Source: an uncultured Collinsella sp.
GTDB taxonomy: Bacteria > Actinomycetota > Coriobacteriia > Coriobacteriales > Coriobacteriaceae
Assembly (NCBI GenBank): GCA_958446785.1
Contig: CAUCXP010000021.1
Coordinates: 1-13,068 of the forward strand
Direction: 5' to 3'
DNA: 13,068 nt
The number at the start of each line of letters is the position of its first letter. Position 1 is the stretch's first letter. This document shows, one piece after another, positions 6,942 through 12,976 of the stretch. The notes under the pieces were generated by a model that was not told where the DNA came from, made no database searches, and saw only the letters and a list, made by a program, of their open reading frames with translations. The position numbers were made by a program, and so were the translations under genes.

Positions 6942-7799
6942 GTGGAAACGAATGTTCAAAAGATGCAGGTCCTGCTCGAGACCGTGCGCGCTGGCAGTTT
7001 TACGCGCGCCGCCGAGCGGCTGAGCTATTCGCAGTCGGGCGTGAGCCGTATGGTGGCCGATCTTGAGGCCGACTGGGGCTTTAAAGTGCTCGATAGAAGC
7101 CGCGAGGGCGTAGTGCTTTCTGCCGATGGGCGGCAAGTTATGCCGGCGGTCGAGGCGCTCTGTGAGGAATTCACTCGCTTGCAGCGACGGGTGGATGAGA
7201 TGCGTGGGCTCATGCGCGGCAAAATCTGCATCGGTACGTTTTCGAGTGTGGCGACTCACGTGCTGCCGCCGGTGATTGCGCACTTTCGCGCCGATCACCC
7301 GGACGTCGATTACGAGCTGCTGATGGGTGATTACTCCGAGATTGAGCAATGGGTGGCGGAAGGTCGCTGCGACCTGGGCTTTATTCCGCGCGAACCACGC
7401 GGCGCCGGCATGGCGTCGCGGCCGTTGGTGCAAGACGAGTTGATGGCCGTGGTGCCAGCGGACTCTTCGCTTGCCACCGCGGAGGTCGTTTCCCTTGCCG
7501 ATTTGGCCAACGAGCAGTTTATTCTGCTGGAACGCGGCAGTGACGACGAGATTACGCCGCTGTTTCGCCGCGCGGGCCTGGCGGTGCGCTCTAAGCTATC
7601 GACCTGGGATGATTATGCGATTATGGCCATGGTCGAGGACGGTCTGGGCGTGAGCATTCTTCCGGCGCTCATCTTGCGCCGCTGCCAGTTCGATGTTGCC
7701 GTGCGCCCGCTCGAGGGACATCCTCATCGGCAGATCAACGCCATATACCGCACCGCTGACGTTTCGCTTGCGGCGGCTCGTTTCCTTGAATATCTCTAA
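6942..7799 (+). CDS. LysR-family transcriptional regulator
   Basis: The 286-residue product has the LysR plan. An N-terminal winged helix-turn-helix contains GSFTRAAERLSYSQSGVSR (18-36) followed by VADLEADWGFKVLDR (38-52). A periplasmic-binding-like effector domain runs from about residue 88 (KICIGTFSSVATHVLPPVI) to the end. I chose the GTG at 6942 because GGAGGGG lies four bases upstream. The ATG at 6921 has no ribosome site and would add seven residues not typical of the family. Divergence from an EamA exporter, with a T-N11-A inverted repeat between, suggests it controls that exporter and itself. The effector is unknown. No terminator is obvious after its stop, so some read-through into the XRE-aminotransferase gene is possible. 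Confidence 0.92.
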   Translation: METNVQKMQVLLETVRAGSFTRAAERLSYSQSGVSRMVADLEADWGFKVLDRSREGVVLSADGRQVMPAVEALCEEFTRLQRRVDEMRGLMRGKICIGTFSSVATHVLPPVIAHFRADHPDVDYELLMGDYSEIEQWVAEGRCDLGFIPREPRGAGMASRPLVQDELMAVVPADSSLATAEVVSLADLANEQFILLERGSDDEITPLFRRAGLAVRSKLSTWDDYAIMAMVEDGLGVSILPALILRRCQFDVAVRPLEGHPHRQINAIYRTADVSLAAARFLEYL

Positions 7800-7859
7800 A
7801 AGCGCGTGCTCGTTGTCCACTTCGGGACGATTCTCGGGGTTCAGTACATTTTCTTGTGA

Positions 7860-7940
7860 AATTGAACTTTCAGATAATGCGCCGCGCTATACTGCTGCCT
7901 AAATTGAACTCAGGTTCAATTCGTGTTCTGTAAATTGAAC
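7860..7940 (+). promoter_or_regulatory. Promoter and multi-site operator of the XRE-aminotransferase gene
   Basis: The octamer AATTGAAC occurs at 7860-7867, 7902-7909 and 7933-7940, and its exact inverse GTTCAATT at 7914-7921. The middle pair forms a perfect palindrome with a 4-base centre. Start-to-start distances are 42 and 31 bases, close to four and three helical turns. Candidate -10 boxes are TATACT (7888-7893) and GATAAT (7873-7878), so the sites flank or overlap the promoter and leader. The cluster lies directly ahead of a gene with a helix-turn-helix domain, so autoregulation is the simplest reading. Confidence 0.7.
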
Positions 7941-7961
7941 TTTGCCAGCAAGGAGGTTCCT

Positions 7962-9482
7962 GTGGCCCAAGAGACGTTTTGCGATCGCCTGCGACAGACC
8001 ATGTCCGATCGTGACGTTCGCCAGTCGGACGTAATCCGCGCATCGGAGATGCTCGGAAAAAAACTCGGCAAGAGTCAGATGAGCCAATATGTGAGCGGCA
8101 AGACGATCCCGCGGCGCGATGTGGCAGAGCTGCTCGCCCGTATTTTGGAGGTCGATGTTTCCTGGCTGCTCGCCAGTGACGCCGATCAAGGCGAGACATC
8201 ATCGCCTCGCAACGATTCCAAGCCCGAACCCCATCCCTCAGCTCAAATTCCAAGGAGCACCACCATGCGTACTTTTTCTAAATCCACCAAACTCGAGAAC
8301 GTCCTGTATGACGTGCGCGGTCCCGTCGTCGACGAGGCCGCCCGTATGGAGGACGAGGGCGAGCGTATTCTCAAGCTCAACATCGGCAATCCGGCGCCCT
8401 TCGGTTTCCGCACGCCCGATGAGGTTATCAAGGACATGCGCCAACAGCTGCCCGACTGCGAAGGCTATTCCAACTCGCGCGGCCTGTTCTCTGCGCGCAA
8501 GGCGATCATGCAGTATTCGCAGATCAAGGGCCTGCCCAATGTTCAGATGGAGCACATCTACACGGGTAACGGCGTGTCCGAGCTCATTCAGCTTTCGATG
8601 AACGCGCTGCTCGACAACGGCGATGAGATTCTGATCCCCAGCCCCGACTACCCGCTGTGGACGGCGTGCGCAACCCTTGCTGGCGGCCATCCCGTGCACT
8701 ATCTGTGCGACGAGCAGGCCGATTGGTATCCCGACCTGCAGGATATGGAGTCCAAGATCACGAGCGCGACAAAGGCCCTCGTCATCATCAACCCCAACAA
8801 CCCCACGGGCTCTGTCTATCCGCGCGAGGTGCTCGAGGGTATCGTTGAGATTGCGCGCAGGCACCAGCTCATGATTTTTGCCGACGAGATTTATGACCGC
8901 CTGTGCATGGACGGCTACGAGCATGTCTCCATTGCATCGCTCGCCCCCGACCTGCCCTGCATTACGTTTAGTGGCCTGTCCAAGTCGCATATGATCGCGG
9001 GCTATCGCATTGGCTGGATGGTGCTTTCGGGCAACCAGCGCTGCATGAGCGACTTCATCATGGGCATCAACATGCTCTCTAACATGCGCCTGTGCTCCAA
9101 CGTGCCAGCCCAGTCGATCGTCCAGACGGCGCTCGGCGGCCATCAGTCGGTCAACGACTACATCCGCCCCGGCGGTCGTGTCTACGAGCAGCGCAACTTT
9201 GTGTATGACGCGCTCAGCAAGATCGACGGCATCTCGGTGGTCAAGCCGCGTGCGGCGTTCTATATCTTCCCCAAGATGGATGTTAAAAAGTTCAACATCA
9301 CCGACGACGAGCAGTTTGCCCTCGACCTGCTGCACGAGAAGAAAATTCTGATCACGCGCGGCGGCGGCTTTAATTGGGCCGAGCCCGACCACTTCCGCAT
9401 CGTGTACCTGCCGCGCATGGAAGTGCTCAAAGAGTCGCTCGAAGACCTCGCCGACTTCTTCGATCACTACCGCCAGAGCTAG
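7962..9482 (+). CDS. XRE-type HTH domain fused to an alanine-type PLP aminotransferase
   Basis: The 506-residue product starts at GTG 7962, five bases after AAGGAGG. Residues 6-71 form an XRE/Cro-like helix-turn-helix (recognition region KSQMSQYVSGKTIPRR, then VAELLARILEVDVSWLL). A polar linker follows at 72-101. From residue 102 there is a complete fold-type I aminotransferase of the AlaA (alanine:2-oxoglutarate/valine-pyruvate) kind: NPNNPTG at 277-283, DEIY at 308-311, PLP-binding Lys341 in SGLSKSHMIAGYR, and the substrate-carboxylate arginine region HFRIVYLPR near the end. All key catalytic residues are kept, so the enzyme should be active. An internal ribosome site and ATG sit exactly at the domain junction. 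The plan recalls the GntR-aminotransferase (MocR) regulators, but with an XRE head. It probably senses an amino acid or PLP state while controlling its own operator. No database check was possible. Confidence 0.9.
   Translation: MAQETFCDRLRQTMSDRDVRQSDVIRASEMLGKKLGKSQMSQYVSGKTIPRRDVAELLARILEVDVSWLLASDADQGETSSPRNDSKPEPHPSAQIPRSTTMRTFSKSTKLENVLYDVRGPVVDEAARMEDEGERILKLNIGNPAPFGFRTPDEVIKDMRQQLPDCEGYSNSRGLFSARKAIMQYSQIKGLPNVQMEHIYTGNGVSELIQLSMNALLDNGDEILIPSPDYPLWTACATLAGGHPVHYLCDEQADWYPDLQDMESKITSATKALVIINPNNPTGSVYPREVLEGIVEIARRHQLMIFADEIYDRLCMDGYEHVSIASLAPDLPCITFSGLSKSHMIAGYRIGWMVLSGNQRCMSDFIMGINMLSNMRLCSNVPAQSIVQTALGGHQSVNDYIRPGGRVYEQRNFVYDALSKIDGISVVKPRAAFYIFPKMDVKKFNITDDEQFALDLLHEKKILITRGGGFNWAEPDHFRIVYLPRMEVLKESLEDLADFFDHYRQS
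8252..8267 (+). promoter_or_regulatory. Internal ribosome site and ATG at the HTH/aminotransferase boundary
   Basis: AAGGAG (8252-8257) is followed by seven bases and an in-frame ATG at 8265. The product would be a 405-residue protein beginning MRTFSKSTKLENVLYDVRG, the natural N-terminus of a free-standing AlaA-type enzyme. The site lies inside the linker-coding stretch. Its strength and exact placement suggest two products from one gene, a full-length regulator and an enzyme alone. Confidence 0.65.
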
Positions 9483-9506
9483 TGGGATAGAAGTTCCGCA
9501 CTATGA

Positions 9507-9542
9507 AAAGCTCCCTGCAGTTGTTTTGCTGCAGGGAGCTTT
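9507..9542. terminator. Bidirectional terminator between aminotransferase and deformylase genes
   Basis: A perfect 14-bp stem has AAAGCTCCCTGCAG at 9507-9520 and its complement at 9529-9542, with an 8-base loop TTGTTTTG. T-rich ends are present in both directions (CTTTCTTG and CTTTTCAT). It is centred between the stop of the plus-strand aminotransferase and the stop of the minus-strand deformylase. Confidence 0.88.
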
Positions 9543-9557
9543 CTTGAATCGGCGGAA

Positions 9558-9968
9558 CTAGATCACGATTCCTTGGCAGTGGTCGATCTCGTGCTGGATG
9601 ATCTCGGCGGTGTAGCCCGAGAAGTTTTTGATGCGGTGGACGAAGTTCTCGTCCAAATACTCAACCTTAATGCGACGATAGCGGGTACAGGGACGTTCGC
9701 CGATCAGCGAGAGGCATCCTTCGCTCGTCTGATAGGCATTGACCTGCTCAAGAATTTGAGGGTTGTACATCAGGAGCGCCCTGTTGCCGTCTTTTACGCA
9801 GATGATGCGTTTGCGCACGCCGATCATGTTGGCGGCGAGGCCCACGCACTCGTGCTCATGCTCGTGGAGCGTATCCAGGAGGTCCTGCCCGGTCGTGGCA
9901 TCTTCGGGGCCGGCGTCTTCGGAAGGCAGGTGTAAAAAGAACTCGGATTTCATGATGGGCTTAATCAT
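9558..9968 (-). CDS. def: Short peptide deformylase (motif-1 Gln replaced by Met)
   Basis: The 136-residue product matches the short peptide deformylases that remove N-formyl groups from new proteins. Metal ligands Cys85 (in SEGCLS, 82-87), His126 and His130 and the general base Glu127 (QHEIDH, 125-130) are all present. Motif 1 reads CVGLAANM (41-48), so the usual glutamine that shapes the oxyanion site is Met48. From memory, this GLAANM variant is also found in other short Gram-positive deformylases, so activity is likely but not certain. The start ATG is preceded by GAGGAG at about six bases. It is convergent with the aminotransferase and divergent from the MFS gene. A TATTAT in the gap could be its -10, without a clear -35. 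It is a distant paralogue of the gene at 1798-2217. Confidence 0.88.
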   Translation of the reverse strand: MIKPIMKSEFFLHLPSEDAGPEDATTGQDLLDTLHEHEHECVGLAANMIGVRKRIICVKDGNRALLMYNPQILEQVNAYQTSEGCLSLIGERPCTRYRRIKVEYLDENFVHRIKNFSGYTAEIIQHEIDHCQGIVI

Positions 9969-10172
9969 GGCGGGCTCCTCATGTCTCGTGCTTTCGTGGG
10001 CTTTTAATAATAGCGCGGAAGGAAAGCTGCGCGTCAGCGTTACAATCTTTCAACGTTGGACCATGTTGTCGGATCCGTCGCGTGCGGCGTCTGACGTAAG
10101 TCTAGGGCTCATGCTCGCCCTGGACTGTTCCTCTGGGGCGATGCGACTGTCGTTCCAAGAGGAAGGAAATGC

Positions 10173-11588
10173 ATGGGGAGCAAATCTCAGCAACAAGTTC
10201 AAGCAACGCCATCGGCCACTTCGGCGTTTCTCGTCGTAATGTATATTGCAGCCTTTGTCGCCGCGTTTAACGAGAACATCATTAACGTGGCACTGCACGA
10301 TATCATGGCGGCCTTTTCGGTGAGTGCCACCACGGCGCAGTGGCTAGTTTCGGGATACATGATCGTGACGTCGATCTTTACGGCCATCATGGCCTTTCTG
10401 TCCGGTCGTTTCTCGACGCGCAAGCTGCTGTTTTTCGCATGCGGATGCATGGTCGCCGGAGAAGTCCTGTGCCTGGTCGCCCCGTCGTTTACCGTTTTGC
10501 TGCCAAGTCGTATTTTGCAGGCTGCGGGATCGGGCATCTTGTTTCCGCTCATGATGAATGTGGTGCTATCTTGTGCTCCGCGCGAGAAGCTCGGTCTGTA
10601 TCTGAGCCTGGGCGGTGCCTGCATTACGCTAGGGCCGGCGTTTGGGCCCGTGATTAGTGGTCTTATGTGCACGTTGTTTTGCTGGAGGGCGGTGTTCGTA
10701 GTGCCGCTGGTGGGCGGTGTCGTGGTCGCCGCGGCGGCAGCAAAGCTCGTTCGGAATGTCGGAGAGCGCTCGAACACCACGCTTGATATTCTGTCGGTTG
10801 TTTTGCTCGCCGCCGGCATTACGGCGTTTGTGTATTCCGTAGGCGAGTTCTCGACCAATGTGATGGCCGGTATCGCGACGCTTTTCGCCGCTGTTGTGGT
10901 GCTCGGCCTGTTTGCGGTTCGTCAGCTCAAGCTCAAGCATCCGGTGCTTAACGTGCGTCCCATGGCGAGCGTTCGTTTTTGGCCTGCATGCCTGCTTGTG
11001 GTGGTGTCGATGATGACGACGTTCTCGATGAGCGTTTTGTTGCCGCTCTATTTTGAGGGCGCATACGGCATGACCGCACTTGTCGCGGGTTTGCTCATTT
11101 TGCCGGCGATCGCCTGCAACGCTGTGACCTCGATTGTGGGCGGACGCGTGATGGATGCCCGTGGTGCGTGGCCGCTGCTGCCGGTCGGCTTTGCCCTGAT
11201 CGCTGTGGGGCAGACGGCAATCTCGATGACCGCGGCAAGCATGAACATCGGCGTTGTCGTGCTGCTGACCGTTGTGGTGTATGCCGGCGTCGGTTTGGTA
11301 CTGAGCCCCTCGCAGACCGCCGGTTTGGAGACGCTTCCCGCCGCTGAGCATCCTCACGGAACGGCATTGCTTAACACGTGGAACATGATTGCCGCGTCGT
11401 TTGGTCCGTCGCTGTTTATCGGCCTGCTTTCGAGTTCTGCGGTGGCTGCTGGCGCCGCAGGCGTTGCGTCGGACGTTGCCCAGGCGATAGGATTTGCAGC
11501 CGCCGTGCGCGTGGCGGCCGTGATTGCCGTTGTCGGGTTCGCGGTGTCGCTGGTGTACGCTCGCCGCGAGTCGCACATGTCGCATTAA
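10173..11588 (+). CDS. MFS multidrug exporter, DHA2 (14-helix) type
   Basis: The 471-residue product is a major facilitator superfamily transporter resembling EmrB/QacA drug:proton antiporters. Visible signatures are the helix-1 motif NVALHDI (38-44), motif A as FLSGRFSTRKLLF (75-87), Arg113 of motif B in SRILQAAGSGI, and the antiporter motif C LGPAFGPVISG (153-163) followed by WR (171-172). Length and hydrophobic pattern suit 14 membrane segments. GAGGAAGGA lies five bases before the ATG. The 204-bp gap to the divergent deformylase gene contains no regulator gene and no promoter pair I would defend. The drug or metabolite exported is unknown. No clear terminator follows its stop before the next gene. 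Confidence 0.92.
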   Translation: MGSKSQQQVQATPSATSAFLVVMYIAAFVAAFNENIINVALHDIMAAFSVSATTAQWLVSGYMIVTSIFTAIMAFLSGRFSTRKLLFFACGCMVAGEVLCLVAPSFTVLLPSRILQAAGSGILFPLMMNVVLSCAPREKLGLYLSLGGACITLGPAFGPVISGLMCTLFCWRAVFVVPLVGGVVVAAAAAKLVRNVGERSNTTLDILSVVLLAAGITAFVYSVGEFSTNVMAGIATLFAAVVVLGLFAVRQLKLKHPVLNVRPMASVRFWPACLLVVVSMMTTFSMSVLLPLYFEGAYGMTALVAGLLILPAIACNAVTSIVGGRVMDARGAWPLLPVGFALIAVGQTAISMTAASMNIGVVVLLTVVVYAGVGLVLSPSQTAGLETLPAAEHPHGTALLNTWNMIAASFGPSLFIGLLSSSAVAAGAAGVASDVAQAIGFAAAVRVAAVIAVVGFAVSLVYARRESHMSH

Positions 11589-11740
11589 TGTGTGCACATA
11601 GATTCTGCAGCTAGATTGGATGGCGACACCATAAACTAATGGACGTTTTGCCGAGAGGCATGAATGTATAAAGCGCAAAGAGTGCGCGACGGGCCCCGCG
11701 AATGGGGCGATGATGCCCGAGAGGGCCAAGAAGGAGTCTC

Positions 11741-12649
11741 ATGTCTGAGAACGAAGAGATCATGAACGAGACCGAGAACGAGACCATGGCTGCCGAGGTC
11801 GAGGCAGTCGAGACCGTGGAGACCGAAGCTGCCGAGGTTGAGGCTGCTGACGAGGTTTCCGCCGAGGAGGCCGAGGTTGTCAAGGCCGCCGCTGATTACG
11901 ATGACGAAGAGCTGATGGACAAGATGCAGAAGGCCGCCCGCCTGCTGCGCAGCCGTCGCTTTGCTATTTCCAAGGAGGAGGAGGCCAAGGCCGAGCGCAT
12001 GGCGAACATCGAGCGCGCCATCAAGCTTCTTGACCTCAAGCCCAAGATGGAGCAGAAGGAAATGTCCGACCTGCTGGGCATGCGCCTTCGTGAGCTCGAT
12101 GGCCTGATGGCCGAGGCCGAGGCTGCCGATCTGGTCGGCCGCATCGACGACGCCGAGGGCGATATGCGCAAGATCGTTGTCTTCGCTGCCGAGGATGCCG
12201 ATGAGGGCCTGGTCGAGCTTGCCAACAAGAAGGAGAAGCTCCTGCCCGAGCTTTCTTACGAGGAGGCTACCGAGCTGATGGCCGCTCTCGATAAGGTTAT
12301 CGCTCCGCTCGTCGCCATGGGCCTGGACGAGGACCGCGGTCCTCGCGGCGGCCGTGACGAGCGCGGTGGCCGTGGCGGCGACCGTGGCGGTCGCGGCGGC
12401 TTTGGCGATCGCGGTGGCCGTGGCGGCGACCGTGGCGGTCGCGGTGGCGATCGCGGTGGCCGTGGCGGCTTTGGCGACCGTGGCGGCGACCGTGGCGGTC
12501 GCGGCGGCTTTGGTGGCAACCGTGGTGGCTATGGCGATCGCGGTGGCAACCGTGGTGGCTTCGGCGGCAACCGTGGTAACGACCGCGGCGGTCGCGGTGG
12601 CGACCGTGGCGGCCGCAACGGTGGCGGCTTCCGCGGCAACCGCTTTTAG
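11741..12649 (+). CDS. Winged-helix (MarR-like) protein with acidic N-terminus and RGG-repeat tail
   Basis: The 302-residue product has three parts. Residues 1-60 are strongly acidic and rich in Glu, Ala and Val, probably disordered. Residues about 85-150 look like a MarR-type winged helix: helix ERAIKLLDL, then KMEQKEMSDLLGM, then recognition-like RLRELDGLMAEAEAADLV, and a wing GRIDDAEGDMRKIVVFA. Residues 198-302 are a low-complexity tail with 20 RGG triplets, interspersed with Asp, Asn and seven aromatic residues (FG/YG), and without lysine. RGG tails bind RNA and can drive condensation in other proteins. Here a nucleic-acid-binding regulator or RNA chaperone is inferred. AAGGAG lies four bases before the ATG. 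The 152-bp leader contains a TATAAA at 11668 with no good -35. No standard gene name comes to mind. Similar proteins may be lineage-specific. Confidence 0.82.
   Translation: MSENEEIMNETENETMAAEVEAVETVETEAAEVEAADEVSAEEAEVVKAAADYDDEELMDKMQKAARLLRSRRFAISKEEEAKAERMANIERAIKLLDLKPKMEQKEMSDLLGMRLRELDGLMAEAEAADLVGRIDDAEGDMRKIVVFAAEDADEGLVELANKKEKLLPELSYEEATELMAALDKVIAPLVAMGLDEDRGPRGGRDERGGRGGDRGGRGGFGDRGGRGGDRGGRGGDRGGRGGFGDRGGDRGGRGGFGGNRGGYGDRGGNRGGFGGNRGNDRGGRGGDRGGRNGGGFRGNRF
12342..12640 (+). repeat. Tandem GC-rich repeats coding the RGG tail
   Basis: The DNA is built from CGTGGCGGC/CGCGGTGGC-type triplet blocks. A stretch of 34 bases starting at 12363 recurs exactly at 12411, a period of 48 bases. 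Arginine uses only CGT and CGC, and glycine mostly GGC and GGT, in alternating patterns. Such repeats are prone to length change by slippage. Confidence 0.75.
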
Positions 12650-12651
12650 GG

Positions 12652-12678
12652 GTTACGCGGTTCTACGAACCGCGTAAC
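12652..12678 (+). terminator. Hairpin directly after the RGG gene stop
   Basis: The arms GTTACGCGGTTC (12652-12663) and GAACCGCGTAAC (12667-12678) pair perfectly over 12 bases around a 3-base loop, two bases after the TAG. There is no T-run, so it may protect the 3' end of the mRNA or act together with the true terminator 42 bases downstream. Confidence 0.5.
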
Positions 12679-12691
12679 TAGTTGACGCTGC

Positions 12692-12791
12692 GCGCCACCC
12701 AGGGCGACAATTTGTCATTCAAAAGGCAAGGCATGACCAGAAGGTCTATGCCTTGCCTTTTTCATGCCAACTTGTTCGCCCTGGGCGGCGC
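12692..12791. repeat. Long inverted repeat enclosing the terminator
   Basis: The left arm (12692-12710) contains GCGCC, then CCCAGGGCGA, then CAA. The right arm (12772-12791) carries the complements TTG, TCGCCCTGGG and GGCGC. Eighteen pairs form with one A/C mismatch and one bulge. The terminator hairpin at 12721-12762 lies inside, so the whole 100 bases can fold as a nested cruciform. The A/C mismatch becomes a G·U pair on the minus strand. Confidence 0.5.
12721..12762. terminator. Bidirectional rho-independent terminator after the RGG gene
   Basis: AAAAGGCAAGGCAT plus GACC (12721-12738) pairs with GGTC plus TATGCCTTGCCTTTT (12743-12761), with one bulged base and the tetraloop AGAA. Five T follow on the plus strand. 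On the minus strand the stem ends in CCTTTTG, so it can also stop the convergent gene entering from the right edge. Confidence 0.85.
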
Positions 12792-12832
12792 TCGCTGGCG
12801 TTGCCAAAACATCGGCGTTGCCATGATCCAAG

Positions 12833-12863
12833 GTAGTCATTGGGGACGTTCTTAAACGACTAC
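12833..12863. repeat. 31-bp REP-like inverted repeat
   Basis: GTAGTC (12833-12838) and GACTAC (12858-12863) bracket a core containing TTGGGGACGTTCTT. Pairing extends two more bases after one mismatch. The form, short arms with a conserved-looking GGGGACGTTC core, resembles repetitive extragenic elements, but only one copy is present in this window. Confidence 0.4.
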
Positions 12864-12868
12864 ATAGC

Positions 12869-12936
12869 ATGAGAGTGGATAATCTCCCGGTTTGAGCCTG
12901 CATTCAAGCTCAAAGTGGGAGATTATCCACTCTCAT
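12869..12936. repeat. 68-bp near-perfect hairpin element
   Basis: Perfect 20-base arms lie at 12869-12888 (ATGAGAGTGGATAATCTCCC) and 12917-12936. Inside them TTTGAGC (12891-12897) pairs with GCTCAAA (12908-12914). There is no adequate T-run on either side. It lies 41 bases beyond the stop of the minus-strand gene at the right edge. Together with the neighbouring repeats it fills the gene-free stretch 12650-12976, in which I see no credible coding frame. Confidence 0.65.
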
Positions 12937-12976
12937 TTGTTATGTGTCCGAAAATCCACGCTCGTTTCTACTCTGT

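Noticed and set aside
8238..9467. 409-residue minus-strand frame opposite the aminotransferase
   Set aside because: The plus strand carries the complete PLP enzyme motifs. The antisense product is His/Val/Asp-rich with no family features.
11693..11708. GCCCC/GGGGC hairpin in the leader of the RGG gene
   Set aside because: A five-base stem in GC-rich DNA is too weak to call a regulatory structure.
10629..11729. 366-residue minus-strand frame opposite the MFS gene
   Set aside because: Composition is rich in His, Arg and Gln as expected from antisense of hydrophobic GC-rich coding DNA.
12797..12823. Direct repeat GGCGTTGCCA at 12797-12806 and 12814-12823
   Set aside because: Two 10-base copies 17 bases apart in GC-rich repeat-dense DNA, with no third copy or array, do not support a CRISPR or attachment site.
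12715..12903. 62-residue minus-strand frame in the right-hand intergenic region
   Set aside because: It runs through the terminator and repeat arms, has no ribosome site and has no protein-like pattern.
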